Assembly (NCBI GenBank): GCA_003999685.1
Contig: CP021220.1
Location: 186,001-250,000 of the forward strand
Reading direction: 5' to 3'
DNA length: 64,000 nucleotides
From: Taiwanofungus camphoratus
Lineage: Eukaryota > Basidiomycota > Agaricomycetes > Polyporales > Taiwanofungaceae
Of this stretch, positions 24,060-37,105 are shown in pieces (position 1 is the first letter of the stretch; the number at the start of each line of letters is the position of its first letter). Both the position numbers and the translations under genes were made by a program. The notes beneath the pieces were generated by a model. It was not told the origin of the DNA. It made no database searches and worked only from the letters and a program-made list of their open reading frames with translations.

Positions 24060-27000
24060 TCATTCGCAACCGGGTTTTTAGACTTCAAGGATTTGAAAAA
24101 TCGAGGAGAGGTCACCCTGGTCATTGAGTACGAATCTGATACCCCTAAAATCGTGTCTTACGCTGCTGTAAATGCGGCGGATAACAATTCTGTTCCTGCA
24201 CTCTATCTATCAGTCTCTAACTCTGTGTCTAGCTATCTGCAGTCTCTCTATTTTAGCGAAACTTCAAAGACCTCGGAAGGTCCTGCTGATCATATTAGGT
24301 GGCTATCTGGCTTTTTAGCAGCCGCAACACTTTCTGAGGCTCCCTCCCTTTCGCACAATAATCCAAATTCTCTCCCTATGCTTTCGCTTTCTGCCTCTAA
24401 AGTCATATCCTCTATCCCCATTCCAGGTCCCATGAACGCTACAAAGGTCATGAAGTCAGCCCGAGGACCTTCCATTACTCCTAATCTGGTAGTATCCCTT
24501 TCTAAGTTGTCAGATTCTTCCCCTATTCCTACCTTTGCAGCCTTGAAAAAGAAGTACAAGCCTGTAGCACTGAAGACTCATTCTATTCTAGGAGCATTGG
24601 ATGAACGGTTCTGAATCATTCGCGAAATTAAAGGCAACCCTTTAGCTACAATGCCTACTCTATCACCGACTCCACCACCTTTCGAACCTACATCACGATA
24701 TACGCAAGAATGGCACGATCTCACAAACAAGCTACACAGCGGAGACTTCCTACAACCAGCAGAGAGGGACCTCCTACATCACTTTATGACCCTACACGCT
24801 GATGCATTCACTTGGAATGACTCCGAAAGGGGGTGCTTTAAGCCAGAGTACTTCTCTCCTATCGACTTTCTGGTAATACTGCACACGCCGTGGGTACAAA
24901 AGAACATTCCTATCCCACCCGGAATCTACAACGAAGTGTGCGCAATCATCAAAAAGAAGATCACAGCCGGGGTCTATGAACCTTCAAATTCTTCCTATTG
25001 TTCACGATGGTTTTGTGTGGTGAAGAAAGATGGAAAGTCCCTACGCCTCGTACATAGTCTGGAACCCCTAAATGCTGTCACAATTCAACACTCAGGCATT
25101 CCCCCAACTCCCGGACACCTCGCAGAACAGTCCGAAGGACGACCTTGTGGTGCTATGTTGGATCTATATGTAGGCTATGATGAACGCTTGATAGTGGAGA
25201 CTTCACGTGATCTTATGATGTTCCAAACACCCTTTGGAGCTATAAGACTGGTCACTCTACCTATGGGATAGACTAACTCGGTCCCTATCTTCCACGATGA
25301 TGTTACCCATATCCTACAGCCCAAAATTTCTCATCTAACAGTTCTCTATATCAACGATGTTCCAGTCAAATGCCCTGAAAGTTTGTATGATCTCGTATCT
25401 ATTTCAGAGAATCCAGGCATTCAAAAGTTTGTTTGAGAACATTTTACAAACCTCAATGGGATAGTCACACGCATGCGTTATGCAGGAGGTATCTTTTCTG
25501 GAGTCAAAAGCATTCTAATTGCCCGCAAAATCACTGTTGTAGGGCATAGATGTACTCTGGAAGGTTGCCTACCGGACGAGTCTCGTGTTGCAGCCATACG
25601 CAACTGGGAACCTTGTGCAATCCTATCTGATGTTCGAGCCTTTTTAGAAACCATTGGAGTGGTCCATATCTTCATCTGAAACTTCGCACATCACGTGGAT
25701 GCTTTAGTACGCCTAACTCGCAAGGCGGTACCCTTCAAATTTGGTCCAGCGCAAATCGCAGCGCAGGAGGACCTTAAGGATGCTTTGTTGTCCTCTCCAG
25801 CTCTCCGATCCATTAACTATTCTTCAGGTGCACCCGTGATCTTAGCGGTTGACACCTCCTATATTGCAGTTGGCTATCACCTTTGCCAATGTGATGAGGA
25901 CAACCCTAAAGTCCGATTCTACAATCATTTTGGATCCATCACCCTAAATGATCGTGAGCGGAGGTTCTCACAACCGAAGTTAGAGATCTACAGATTGTTT
26001 TGAGTGCTTCGCGTACTATGAATTTACCTAATTGGAGTTAGGAACCTTATAGTAGAGGTTGACGTATGCTATATCAAAGGAATGTTGCAAAATCTGAACA
26101 TTGCACCAAGCGTGAGTATAAATTGCTGGATCGTATCGATTCTCACATTTCATTTCACCCTAGTACATGTACCAGGTATGATGCATGGACCAGATGAACT
26201 ATCAAGACGAACCCCTCAACCAGAAGATCAGGAAGAGAACAGCAAAGAAGACTTCAAAGACTGGATAGACAAAATGCACTCGTTCCTACATCACATCCAA
26301 GCCCCCCCTTCCCATCCTATACTGTCGATTTCTACCCTATTTCCTTATGAATTCGCCTCTAACATTCCTATCGCATCCCCCACACCTCCTATAGCTCCAA
26401 CCTTTGCCTTCGAGTTGGCTGAGGACAGCCAAGGTTTCAATAGAGAGGAGAAGAGCTATGATATTGTCCCAAGATCTGAAATGGCCAAGGAAGCTGACGC
26501 AAGACTTGACTTAGTAGCAAAATTCCTACGAAGCCTCGTGAGACCCGCCAATCTATCAGATTCAGAATATGAAGGTTTTGTAAAATACTGTCTTCTATTC
26601 TTCCTCGACGAGGACATACTATGGCGCAAAGATCCACAAGGAGCTCAAAAACTAGTTGTAAAGCAGGCAGATCGTCTACGAATCCTCCGAAAATGTCACG
26701 ATGCAGTCACGCACTGAGAAATACATGCTACGAAGGTGCTAATTTCGGAGCAGTTTTGGTGGCCCTACCATCATATCAACATTGCCTGGTATGTTCGAAG
26801 CTGCCACCTATGCCAGATTCATCAAGTGCATCAGATCCTAATCCCTCCTACGGTCGCTACACCCGCTCTGATCTTCGCAAAAGTTTATATAGATACCATG
26901 CATATGCCACCTTCTAACAGATTTAGGTACTTGGTACAAGGCTGGTGTTCCCTAACTCAGTACTCCAAATTTTGGATGCTTCGCAAGGAGACAGCTAAAG

Positions 27001-27720
27001 CTTTGGCAGAATGGCTCTTTGAAGACTTCGTTTGTAGGTGGGGCGCGCTATCGGAGATAGTCACTGACAACGGCACTCCCTTCGTGAAAGCTACAAACTA
27101 TATAGCAAAGAAGTACCAGCTACGACACATCCAAATTAGCGGATACAATTCGTGTGCCAACGGACTGGTGCAGAGGCCTCACTTCGATGTTAGGCAGGCT
27201 CTATTTAAGGCCGTGAATGGCGAAGAGTCTAAATGGTCTCAGGCAACATACTCAGTCTTCTGGTCTGAAAGGATCACAACTCGAAAGCACATGGGATGTT
27301 CGCTCTATTTTGCGGTCACTGACACCCACCCTGTCATCCCATTGAATGTCGTAGAAGCCACCTATATCCTTCCTCCTCCGTCCTCCATTCTATCCATGAC
27401 TGATCTTATCGCACGTTGCGCTATTGCATTGCAAAAGCGAGTGACTCAGGTAGCGGAGCTACATTCGAAGGTCTACAAAGCACGAAGATGAGCGGCTCTG
27501 TGATTCGAAGAAAAGCATAAGCACTCCATTCACGATTTCAACTTCGAAAAGGGCGATTTAGTACTAATTCGCAACATGCAGATAGAAAAGTCCCTAAATC
27601 AGAAGATGCGACCTCACTACCTCGGTCCAGTACTCGTAGGATCTAGGAACAAAGGCGGTGCCTATATCCTATGCAAATTGGATGGTTCCATACTTGACAG
27701 GCCTACGGCAGCCTTCTGAG
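24060..27720 (+). pseudogene. Gypsy-1 reverse transcriptase, RNase H and integrase region (fossil)
   Basis: Recognisable blocks in order: RT palm with SRWFCVVKKDGKSLRLVHSL and FQTPFGAIRLVTLPMG (~25000-25270), the YINDVPVK block (~25350), an RNase H-like connection region (~25700-26000), the integrase zinc-binding region with YCLLFFLDEDILWRKDPQGA, and the integrase core with GALSEIVTDNGTPFVKA (~27030-27090), then the C-terminal MRPHYLGPVLVGSRNKGGAY (~27605-27665). No chromodomain seen. The frame is broken many times and the region is treated as a fossil. Confidence 0.78.
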
Positions 27721-28463
27721 TCATCCCCTATTTAGCATAAAAAGCCCTCGGACTTTTTACCGAACTTTTGGACGTGTCAACAGAACGACTTTGCAAATTA
27801 GAGCTGTCTACCACCCAAGGTGATGACGAAGAACTAGGATTGTATCCCTACTCTCCTAAGTCTGACTCTATTCCATCCAAAGCTCACTAAAGAATCATAG
27901 GAGTGATCTGCGATACCCCAACTTTAGCTCAGATTACGCTACGTCCATTTTACTTTTCGCTTACCTTTCGGTCATGTTTTACTTTCCTCAACAAGCCCCC
28001 ACTCAGTTTTGATAGCTACGAGGTTTTGAACGTTTATGAATTTTTACTTACATCATCTCCTATTTTCTACTATAGTGATTCAACTCACAAAGTCACGATA
28101 TCGTTCTAAAGGCTCCTAAAACGCCAAGCAGAGCGAAGATTGCGTGAGGGGCCTTAAGCCTTTCAAGGCCATGATGATTTACTGAGCCTAAACAAGCGCA
28201 TTTTATCCCTCTAAGTCTTCTAATTCATCTCTGTGTTGTTTGGTTATATCACGCACTTAGGAACCATTTCGCAAGGACTAAGTTTGTGTCCGCTATATAC
28301 AAGCTACTGTACACACAATTGGAGAAAGTCCCTAGCAAAGGGACACGCAATGAGAAAGAATACGGCACTTTGGTGCGACAGATACAGAACGGGTGAGACG
28401 ATGAACTACGACCCCCCCACCTTCTAAACCTCGGCCTCAGTGTCTCCCTCATCCTGCTCAGAC

Positions 28464-29784
28464 TCACCGGAAGGACCAGGATCGGTAGAAGAGGTGGCGA
28501 CGTGACAGCGAGGAAGAGGGAGAGAGCTCAAATTGAGCGGCGCAGGTGTACGACCGATTAGGGCGGTCGTACCAGAGGCCTTCGACAATGGCTTGATGCA
28601 CAGGGGTGAGGCCATCCAAGTATTCAGTGCCGTTAAGGGCCAGCGAGGCTTCGAGCGACATCGTAGGTGCAGGGGTTGACTTTGCCTTCTTGGGCTCCTG
28701 AACACGAGGCAGAGACATCTGAGGAGGTTGGTCAGCAGCTAGGTGACGTCCTAACATCAGCGATGATGCGACAACGAGGACGTGAGAAATCCTACTGTGC
28801 TTCGAAATGCACACTCCACGCTCCTTACCATTCACAGAAAACCTGCTCCAATAGCACCCTTGCGATTCTCGCTGACACTTGCTGCACTTCACGGCGCCCG
28901 TGGGGAGTTCACACTCGAAGTCGGTGGTGTAGGTGCTGCAGCGATTGCAATGGGTAGCGATGACGAGCCGCGAACAATCACGAAAAGGGTGCGCACTCAC
29001 CTTCACATGGGTTCACCGATGTTCCACTGTCTTCGCCATGTTAGCCAGGGCCTCGGACGTTGGAGGAGCCTTTGCCTTTGCAGTGTCCTTCCCCTGAGTA
29101 GGAGGGACTCCTATGAAGACACCCGAACTCGTGGAAGAAGCGAGTTCGCCCACCTGGCTGCTAGAAATAGAAGCTATAACCAAGCTGGTCTGAGAAGCCG
29201 CACGAGTAGAAGCAGCTGCCTTGGCCCAAGCTGAAGGACGATGAGTGCATGACAAGGTACAGCTAGGAGCCGGCGAAGGAGCAGAGGATGAAGCAGCAAG
29301 TTGGGCGGTGTGCTTTAGTGCAGTGTGCTTGACCACCTCCACACGAAGTCATTCAGTAGCGTGGGCGAGTTCACGCTGTGCATCTTGCTCTTAGAGCATA
29401 GCGGTGAATTGAGGGAAGCCGGTGCGAGCCCATGAGATCCACGATGAGTCTGCAAGAGGGAGGATCACTGTCAAGCCTTCGATGATGGCGACCTCCAGAG
29501 TAGGGTTGGCCGGAGCATTCGAAGCTTGGAACAGGACCCGCCAGTTGTCCTGTAACACAGTGAAGACAGGGTAATGAGCGATCAAAGAGGATATGCACCA
29601 CCCAATGTCCTAAGTTCCTCGCCCATCGCAAGTAATCTTCGGCCTCCGCTACACCCTCTGGACGCAAATTGAGAAGCACTAGGACATTGCTGTGAGCTAG
29701 GCTGACACTGTCAGAGTCCATATTGTCGAACATGATGGGGAAGGGAAAGGCAAAAGTGGGGAAGGAAAAAAAGATAAGAGGCAC
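28464..29784 (-). pseudogene. Antisense accessory frame of Gypsy-1 with a Cys-rich motif (fossil)
   Basis: Between integrase and the polypurine tract the minus strand carries coding-like sequence: an N-terminal part with LRPEGVAEAEDYLRWARNLG, a Ser/Ala/Pro-rich middle, a Cys-rich block (CNRCSTYTTDFECELPTGAV, then CSKCQRESQGC) and EYLDGLTPVHQAIVEGLWYD. The last block is also found at about 37640-37740 (LDDLTPAHQAIVKSIWYD), in a second Gypsy-1 remnant, again antisense to pol. It is therefore part of the family and not a lone host gene. The Cys spacing resembles small zinc-binding motifs of agaricomycete proteins; function unknown. Broken here. Confidence 0.6.
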
Positions 29785-29900
29785 CCACGATTAGCTTCTA
29801 TCAGGATATCGCACACTTTGCAGATCAGACGCGATAGGCTACAAATTCCCACAGTCACGCACACTGACTGAGGACAGTCAGAATTTCAATAGGGAGGAGG

Positions 29901-30213
29901 TGATGAGTCCTGTAGCCTCCTGGGCCCCAAATCGCGATTTTAGGAGCTTTCTAATCCCCTAACAGATCATCCTATGACTCTTCTACAGCCTACAACAGGT
30001 GGGATAGGTTTCTATAATGTTCCTAACACCTCCTTTCCTTCCTAAACCCTTCTAACAACCTACAAAGTCCTGCAAAGTCACACGAGGTGCTACGAGGTTT
30101 CAAACGCTGGCCACAAAGTCCCTAACTTCTGCTAAGTCCACTATCGGACACTGCCAGCCCTCTCATACTGTTCTATTAGATCTAGGTCCCAGCTACTATG
30201 TCACTCATCCCGG
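29901..30213 (+). repeat. Truncated 3' LTR of Gypsy-1
   Basis: Begins TGATGAGTCC directly after the polypurine tract and follows the first 313 bp of the family LTR to ACTCATCCCGG, where another LTR-like sequence (TGATAGGTCC) takes over. Confidence 0.82.
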
Positions 30214-31501
30214 TGATAGGTCCAGTACGACTCCATGCCCCAAATTCATGTATTTTCAGTCTCCCGCCTCTTTTTCAAAATGTACTGTTGAGTTTTGGAA
30301 GTCTGAATGTCGTAACAAGGACAGAGAGCTCTATTCAATCACTAGAGAGTGCCCTAACTTGACAGGCAGGTGGGCTGTATGTGCCTACTCACACCTTGGC
30401 AATCCGGCCTTCCTATCTGAGAAGAACAATGGGATTTCTGATGATAGAAGGTCTGCCTGACACTCCGGAAGCCCTATTGAAGAGAAGTAGTCCCTCATGC
30501 TCTAGAATGCACGCCTGTATCAAAATGGGACGCAGGGAACAGCAATTAAGTGCTGGAGTCCGAAGTAAGCCACAGAGATATATTCAAATAATGTACTCTA
30601 CTACATACCTGGAGTCCGAAGTAAGCCACAGAGATGGGGGCTACTCCGGACTACAGGGCACTATTTATGCTGGTGAGAACAAAGGGCTCCACCACAGAAC
30701 AATAGAGTTCATCAAAAAGGGAACAATACAAACATATGACCCAGCCACAAAACTAAAGTGGCCTGTGTTCAACTCCAATCCAATAGCTCCGCCACTAATG
30801 ATGTAAGTGGCCCACAGTCTACTGTGGCCACTCCAAGTCCGGCAGCACTCCAGCTTGACCAAGGGACTGTGGCAGAGCACATTATTGTGACAGCCTGCCA
30901 CCTCACCTAGCATCCTCCTGACCTTTGACAACTCTAGGCCTTTGGTTGAGATCAACCAAGAAAAGCCACTTCAGTTTTCAGTCTTCAGTCCTCGGTTCTG
31001 GTCCTTGGTCCCTCAGTCCAGAATTCCGGCCTCTTGTTCATGACGTCCATATGATCCCTTGGTATGGCCTAGACCACCTATGCATCCAGCTTGACAGTTC
31101 AACACTCTTAGATCCCTGTTCCCCCCCCCAAGGTCTGGTTAGATAGCCCACCTTCCATATGATGATCTCTAGATAAGCATCCCTCACCTTGTGCCGTTCC
31201 CTCGTAACCTTTCTACTGCATTCAGTGCCCCTGTTTCATGTCCTACTTCAGTTTAGTTCCCCATATGGTACGCAGATTGGATTCTAGATTTTACGATTTT
31301 CAGTTTGTTTTCAGTTTCTTCAGTTTTATTTTGCGTAAAATACTTTGACACCACGGACCTTTTATGTAGTCTCCTGTACCTATCAGATGAAAGAGAAGAT
31401 ATGCGCTCCCATCTTGTCTCGCAGAATCTACAGACTTGTCCCCCAGAGTTCAGATTTGGGTTTTTTCTGCTCTAAGATTTCCCTACAGTCTGACAAGGTT
31501 C
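30214..31501. mobile_element. LTR mosaic between Gypsy-1 and Copia-A
   Basis: Starts TGATAGGTCC abruptly where the Gypsy-1 3' LTR stops. The 31200-31260 part (CCTTTCTACTGCATTCAGTG) resembles the middle of the Gypsy-1 LTR, so a diverged Gypsy LTR is likely. A 315-bp segment at 30578-30892 is an almost identical copy of a segment in the Copia leader. The remaining parts are unassigned. No protein-coding gene is supported. Confidence 0.5.
30578..30892 (-). repeat. Segment S, related-LTR fragment (copy 1)
   Basis: In reverse complement begins TGTCACAATAATG. It matches 36642-36956 and 41793-42107 with only a handful of differences. Like the Copia LTR it contains a duplicated CTTACnTnGGACTC motif around GTATGT, so it appears to come from a related Copia LTR. 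Confidence 0.75.
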
Positions 31502-31859
31502 TGTTGAATTCAGACAATATCACAAGGAGTTACACTCCAAGATATATGCAAGCAGAGATGACTTGCTGGGACAGAAGAGCTAGAGTCCAATGTAAGTCAC
31601 TGGAGATCCAGGACTGGGACTCTAGGGTTTATATGCATCTACAGTAAGGCTATGCAGTGCTACAGTAACTAGGATACTAAGGCTGTGTGCACTGCATGGC
31701 TGTGCAGATTGATATCAACAAGGCTGTACAGTGATTGTAACTAAGATGAGGCAGTGTCCATAGTAATTCTGTGTAGTGATGGTCTCTAAGGTAACTAAGC
31801 ACAGCATTACAATGCAGTGCATTAGTCCGATATTTTGACATGTAAGTCAGACTTCAACA
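31502..31859 (-). repeat. 3' LTR of Copia-A (358 bp)
   Basis: In plus coordinates it starts TGTTGAATTC and ends CTTCAACA. It lacks a 66-nt block present in the 5' LTR of the same element. Confidence 0.88.
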
Positions 31860-31925
31860 CACCCCCCTGATCTGACATGTCACAATAATTGAAAATCAAT
31901 TACAAACGGCATAAGTCCATAGTAT

Positions 31926-32303
31926 TTAGTTCCAGTCCCCCTCCTCCTTCTCAATCACACTAATCCTTTCCAGCAACTCATCAACCTCTGCCTCAAACCG
32001 TCTGACTGACCCAGATGCTTGTGCATGATGGAAGGCCACAGGTGGGACTTGGATTACATCAGCAGATGACCGACACTGACTGTCAAGCTGAATGGCTGCC
32101 AAAACATGTGCAAATTGAATAGGGGTGCCTATGTGTGATGAGGTGGAGTAAAGGTCGTTCGGCATGGTCTGAAGTTCAATGTCTTGAACAGAGGATGAGT
32201 TGGTAGAAAAGATTTTATAGGTGGTCCAGATGCAGAAGACCAGAAAGGCAATAAAGCCTATTGAGACCAGTGCAATGATGACGATGCTGCTGGTTGGTAA
32301 CAT
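31926..32303 (-). pseudogene. Small membrane-protein frame downstream of Copia-A RNase H
   Basis: A 125-codon frame after RNase H. Residues ~5-30 form one strong hydrophobic segment (IVIIALVSIGFIAFLVFCIW), followed by a polar tail ending in EVDELLERISVIEKEEGDWN, which could form a short helix. No furin site, fusion peptide or envelope signature is visible. Same frame in Copia-B. Role unknown; part of a fossil element. Confidence 0.55.
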
Positions 32304-32399
32304 AATGGTTGTTTGAGAAGAGATGCAAGACTGTGACGTGTCAAGACAGCCCTGTTCGGTAACTGCTGAGGTGGACTTTGAAGGTCACGTGACTCTCAA

Positions 32400-35300
32400 C
32401 TATGCAGATTCAGTTGTGGCATCATCTGACTCAACTACTCCATGCACCCCCATCATCTGCCTGCACCACACAAGTTGAGGTATTGCGAGTGCTTTGGTCA
32501 ACACATCAGCAACCATAAGCTTGGTGGGCATGTACTCAGTAGTAATAATGCCAGTTTCTACAGTGTCCCTGAGCCAATAGAATCGAAGATCCAAGTGCTT
32601 CATTCGTCCATGATGCTCTGGATTCTTGGTCACACTCAGAGATGACTGATTATCAATATAGAGGGTGGAGGGCATGTCTATGGTGTAGCCAAACTCAGTA
32701 AGGATATTGCGCATCCACAGAATCTCCTTGCCAGCCTCAACAGCTGCAATGTACTCTGCTTCAGTGGTGGAGAGTGTGACAATGCCCTGCAATTTACTGC
32801 TCCAGCTGATAGCCCCAGTCCCAACCTTGACTACATATCCTCCAGTTGACCGACCAGTGTTTCTACAATCTGCATGAGCAGCATCTGAGTAAGTGACAAA
32901 CATCTCCTGTGCAGAGTCAGGTTTGTAAGTCAGCTTGAAATCTTTGCTGCCCTGCAAGTACCGAAACACGTGCTTTACAGCATTCCAATGAGCAGGTCCA
33001 GGATTGGAGTTGAAGCGTGCCAAGAAGGACACAGCAAACTGGATGTCAGGATGAGTGGTGATGGCCAAGTACATGAGTGCACCAACAGCACTGAGATAAG
33101 GAACATTGTGCATAAATTCAATGTCCTATTGAGACTGGGCATCCATCTCCTTTGTGAGTACAAGACCAGGTGTCATGGGAGTCTTGACTGGTTTGCAGTC
33201 TGACAGATTGAAGCGCTCTAGCATGTCTATAATGTACTGATGCTGACACAGTGACAATGAGCGCTCTGAGCGATCCCTGGTGATCTCTATACCCAATAGA
33301 AATGTAGTAGGCCCTAAATCCCAAAGTTTAAAGTGCTGGGACAACTGCTTGACCACATTGTCAGCTGCAGCAACAGACTTGGTGGCAATGGTCATGTCAT
33401 CCACAAAGACTGGCACAATGATGCGCACATCATCCTTGACATACAGATAGACACTTCTGTCAGAGTAGAGACATTTGAAGCTCATGCTTTCAAGAGTAGC
33501 ACGGAGTTTCTTGTTCCACTGACGAGGGGCTTGCTTCAGTCCATAGATGGGTCTTCTGAGATGACAGACATGACTAGGTTCTCCTTCATGAAAGCCCTCT
33601 GGTTGCTTCATATAGATCTCCTCATCAAGGTCTCCATTTAGAAAGGCAGAGGAGATATCTACAGAGCGCAGTTCTAGGTCTTCAATGGCAGCAAGAGCAA
33701 GAATAAGTCGCAGGGATGCAAGCCTGAATGTGGGTGCAAAGACCCTCAGTGTAATCAAATCCAGGTCTCTGACTATATCCTTTTGCAACCACTCTGCCTT
33801 TGTAGCGCTCAATAGAGCCATCTGCATTGCGCTTAATTTTGAAGACCCAGCCAGAACCAATGACCTTCTTTCCAGGAGGAAGCTCTACAATGTCCCAAGT
33901 GTGATTGCCCACCAATGCCATGATCTCCTGATTTGCAGCATCATACCAGTGTTTGGCATCAGGACCACTCATTGCCTGTTTAAAGGTATGAGGGTCTGCA
34001 CCAGCAGATAGACCAGCAAATTGAACCTCCACAAAATCAGCATCTGCATCTATGACATCAAGCTCATCTTCACTGCTCTCCTCCTTTACAGCTGGAGTAG
34101 GTTCTCTGATGACCCACCAGTTGGTTGGAGGACGTACATTACGAGGTGTACGTCTAAGAGCAATGGGCCTATCATCATTGAAAGTCTGAGGTGCAGGATC
34201 AGGAGATGCAGTGGGAGCAGAAGGAGCAGGAGATGGTGAAGGACTTTGAGCTACTATGGGTGCATTTGGAGGTGGTGCAACTGGTACCTGAAGTGGATTT
34301 GGAACAGGAGCTGCATCAACAGGTGCAGGATCATTATCCCCCCCAAAATCCGGTACAGGGACAGATTCAGGAGCAACAGCAGCAGCAGGAGGATGGATAG
34401 AAGAAGTGTGCTTCAGATCAGGAAAGTAGCGCTCATCAAAGTCAGCTCGCTCTGAAATAATGGTCTTTTTGGTGGTGGGATTATAAAACTTCCATCCCTT
34501 ATAACCATCAGGATATCCAATAAAGACACACTTCTGCATATGAGGTCCAAGAGCTGATCTCTGATCCTTCTGTATATGGACATAGGCAGTACACCCCCAT
34601 ACTCTGAGATGACTGACATCTGGCTTGCACTTAAACCACAATTCAAATGGGGTGGCTCCTTTAACTGCAGAGGTAGAAAGGCGATTCCATACATGCACCA
34701 TAGAGGCAAGACATTGTCCCCAAAATGAAAGTGGCAGCTTAGCTTCTGCAAGCATGGCTGAACAGTCATCCTGCATGACCCTATTAGCTCTCTCTGCTAC
34801 ACCATTCTGCTGAGGCCTATTTCTGGTGGTATGCCTGTGTACAATCCCAGCATCATCTGTGTACTTGATGAATGCATGGGACATGTATTCCCCTCCCTTA
34901 TCATCCTGAAGTGCCTTGATTTTGACATTCAGATGATTTTCAGCATAAGCCTTGAACCTCTTGTAGAGAAGATGGGAATGAATTGGCATGCATTTTTCCA
35001 GCAAGGCATGGCTCACAGATAGGATCTGGCTGCTGCTTGGACTCCAGGACAAGACCAGTGACCAGATCTTCCTTGATCATTTTCTGAACATCAGCATAAC
35101 TGTGGTGTGCAAGACGACGATGCCAGAGGTTCAGATCTAAAGAAAGAGTGGCAGACAGTTGAGCATGTTCAAGAGAGGCTTCTGTGACTCCATCCAGATA
35201 GGCAGCATTGTTATCATCAATGGATGCAATGAATATGCTTTTGCCACCATGCATTGAATCAGAATAGATATGGATTTGAAAGCCCTTCTTTCTAGTTAAA

Positions 35301-36430
35301 TACAGACATGAGAGCAGGTTGTTTCTCAGTCTGGGAACATGCAACACTCTTTGGAATTCTACAGCTCTGACCTCTCTGCCCTTTATGACTGGTTTAAATA
35401 CCACAGATCCAACTCCAGCTGAGTAGACAATGGTGTTGTCTGCCAACTTTATAGGAATTTGCAGAGGCTTATAATTGCGCAGCCAATGGCGATGGGGTGT
35501 CATATGAGAAGTGGCACCTGTGTCTGCATTCCAGTTGAAGTTAGCATCAAGCTGAAGTGGTGGATTGAGATCAGAATTGAGACTTGCATTTCCAGCAGTT
35601 TCAGTAACAACTGCAGCAGTGTCTGTGGTCTTGGTACTGTCCTGAGCCTGGTTGGCCTGATAGCGCTTCCCATGGCCTTTGCGTGCCTGTACCCTGTCCT
35701 TTGTCTCTTTTTGTGCCTTCTGATAAGCAAAGCACTTGTCCCTGGTATGACCTTTGATACCACAGAATTCACAGTGAACAGTGGTAGTTGTGGATAAGGC
35801 TTGGTCACTGGAGACTGTGGACTGATGATGCCTCTGATTCTCTTCAGTAATAAAGGCAGCTTGAACCTTTGATTTAGAGAGATCATTCTGCAGAAGCAGG
35901 TTGGAGGTGAAGGCAGAGTACTCCTCTGGCAGAGCACAAATCATGGCCATGGATGTAAGCTCTTCATCCAGCTGATCCAGAGTGAACTTGTCTGGTCTGA
36001 GGTTCTGGATGCCTTGCATAGTAGCATTGACCCTGTTCATCAGCATTTGGAGAGATTCATTGTCATGCTTTCTGATGGAGAACAAGTCATCATAAGCATT
36101 GAATCTGGCCCCAGGACGCTTTTGCTGATGAGCATCTGCAAGAGCAGCCCATATCTTAACAGGATCATCAGATATCCCATCAAGATGAACCCTTTGATCT
36201 TGCTCAATCATGAGATAGAGCCATCCAGCTGCTTTGTCCACTTTAAGCTCCCAATCCTCTCTGGCCTTGATTTCTTCAGGTTTGATAGGTGTACTGGCAG
36301 TGGGCATTTTAGAGGTGCCTGAGACAATGCGCCATAGACCTGCAGAGCGAAGTGCAGCCATCATCTCTCCTTTCCAGGTGGGATAATTGGAGGAGTTGAG
36401 TTTAGAGAAGGTAGGAAGTGAGTTGGACAT
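32400..36430 (-). pseudogene. Copia-A gag-pol (fossil)
   Basis: Copia-type order Gag-PR-INT-RT-RH. Gag probably begins MSNSLPTFSKLNSSNYPTWK (ATG at 36430). A CCHC knuckle (CEFCGIKGHTRDKC) and protease motif (WNADTGATSHMTPH) follow, then LWHRRLAHHSYADVQKM of the pre-integrase region, the integrase block PQQNGVAERANR, RT blocks DISSAFLNGDLDEEIYMKQP and VPVFVDDMTIA, and the RNase H blocks YSDAAHADCRNTGRSTGGYV and STTEAEYIAAVEAGKEILWM. Interrupted at about three points. Confidence 0.85.
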
Positions 36431-36641
36431 GATGGAGTATAATGGGTGTGTATTGTCTGATTTGAAGTCCGTAGTGGTGTGCAAGTGAATACTCTCACAC
36501 ACTTAGCCAAGTGTGGGCCTTTGAACACAACCACCAGAGGGGAGGAAGTTGAACCTTGGTCCAGGTAGTATAGTAAAGTACTGCTATACAACTAGTATGA
36601 TAACTAGGAGCCCCAGATTCTAGTCCAGTTCGCAGTTGAGC

Positions 36642-36956
36642 ATATATTCAAATAATGTACTCTACTACATACCTGGAGTCCGAAGTAAGCCACAGAGATG
36701 GGGGCTACTCCAGACTACAGGGCACTATTTATGCTGGTGAGAACAAAGGGCTCCACCACAGAACAATAGAGTCCATCAAAAAGGGAACAATACAAACATA
36801 TGACCCAGCCACAAAACTAATGTGGCCTGTGTTCAACTCCAATCCAATAGCTCCGCCACTAATGATGTAAGTGGCCCACAGTCTACTGTGGCCACTCCAA
36901 GTCCGGCAGCACTCCAGCTTGACCAAGGGACTGTGGCAGAGCACATTATTGTGACA
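36642..36956 (-). repeat. Segment S inside the Copia-A leader (copy 2)
   Basis: A 315-bp fragment of a related Copia LTR inside the untranslated leader, between the 5' LTR and gag. The same insertion is present at the same place in Copia-B. Confidence 0.75.
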
Positions 36957-37105
36957 GGATCTAGTGGCTATGTGCTTAGGGGGATATAGTGACTGGGTCT
37001 ATGCCCTGACTGTCACTTTCAATCTGCCTCTTGTAAGAGAGGGTAGAAGAGTACAGTAAGTAAAAGTAAGTAATGGACCAGGTTCACAGTACAGGGCTCA
37101 TAACC

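Larger units (their letters stand above)
17741..30213 (+). mobile_element. Gypsy-1, long broken Ty3/Gypsy element with a nested solo LTR
   Basis: Fossil LTR retrotransposon: 5' LTR (17741-19495), gag (~19670-21200), protease region (~21700-22430), a solo LTR of the same family inside it, reverse transcriptase, RNase H and integrase (~24060-27720), an antisense accessory frame (~28460-29790), polypurine tract AGGGAGGAGG (29891-29900) and a cut-off 3' LTR (29901-30213). After the 5' LTR, TGGAGCCCACC at about 19500 is a possible tRNA primer site; I could not assign the tRNA. Pol is broken many times, roughly a dozen. LTR copies differ noticeably, mostly at CpG sites, so the insertion is not recent. 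Confidence 0.85.

Noticed and set aside
28464-29784. Annotating the antisense Cys-rich frame as a host gene
   Set aside because: A second diverged copy lies at the same place in another Gypsy-1 remnant, so it belongs to the element family.
30286-30892. A complete 607-bp solo Copia LTR ending CTCAACA at 30286
   Set aside because: Only the 315 bp shared with the Copia leader are supported; no target duplication matches and the rest has no second copy.
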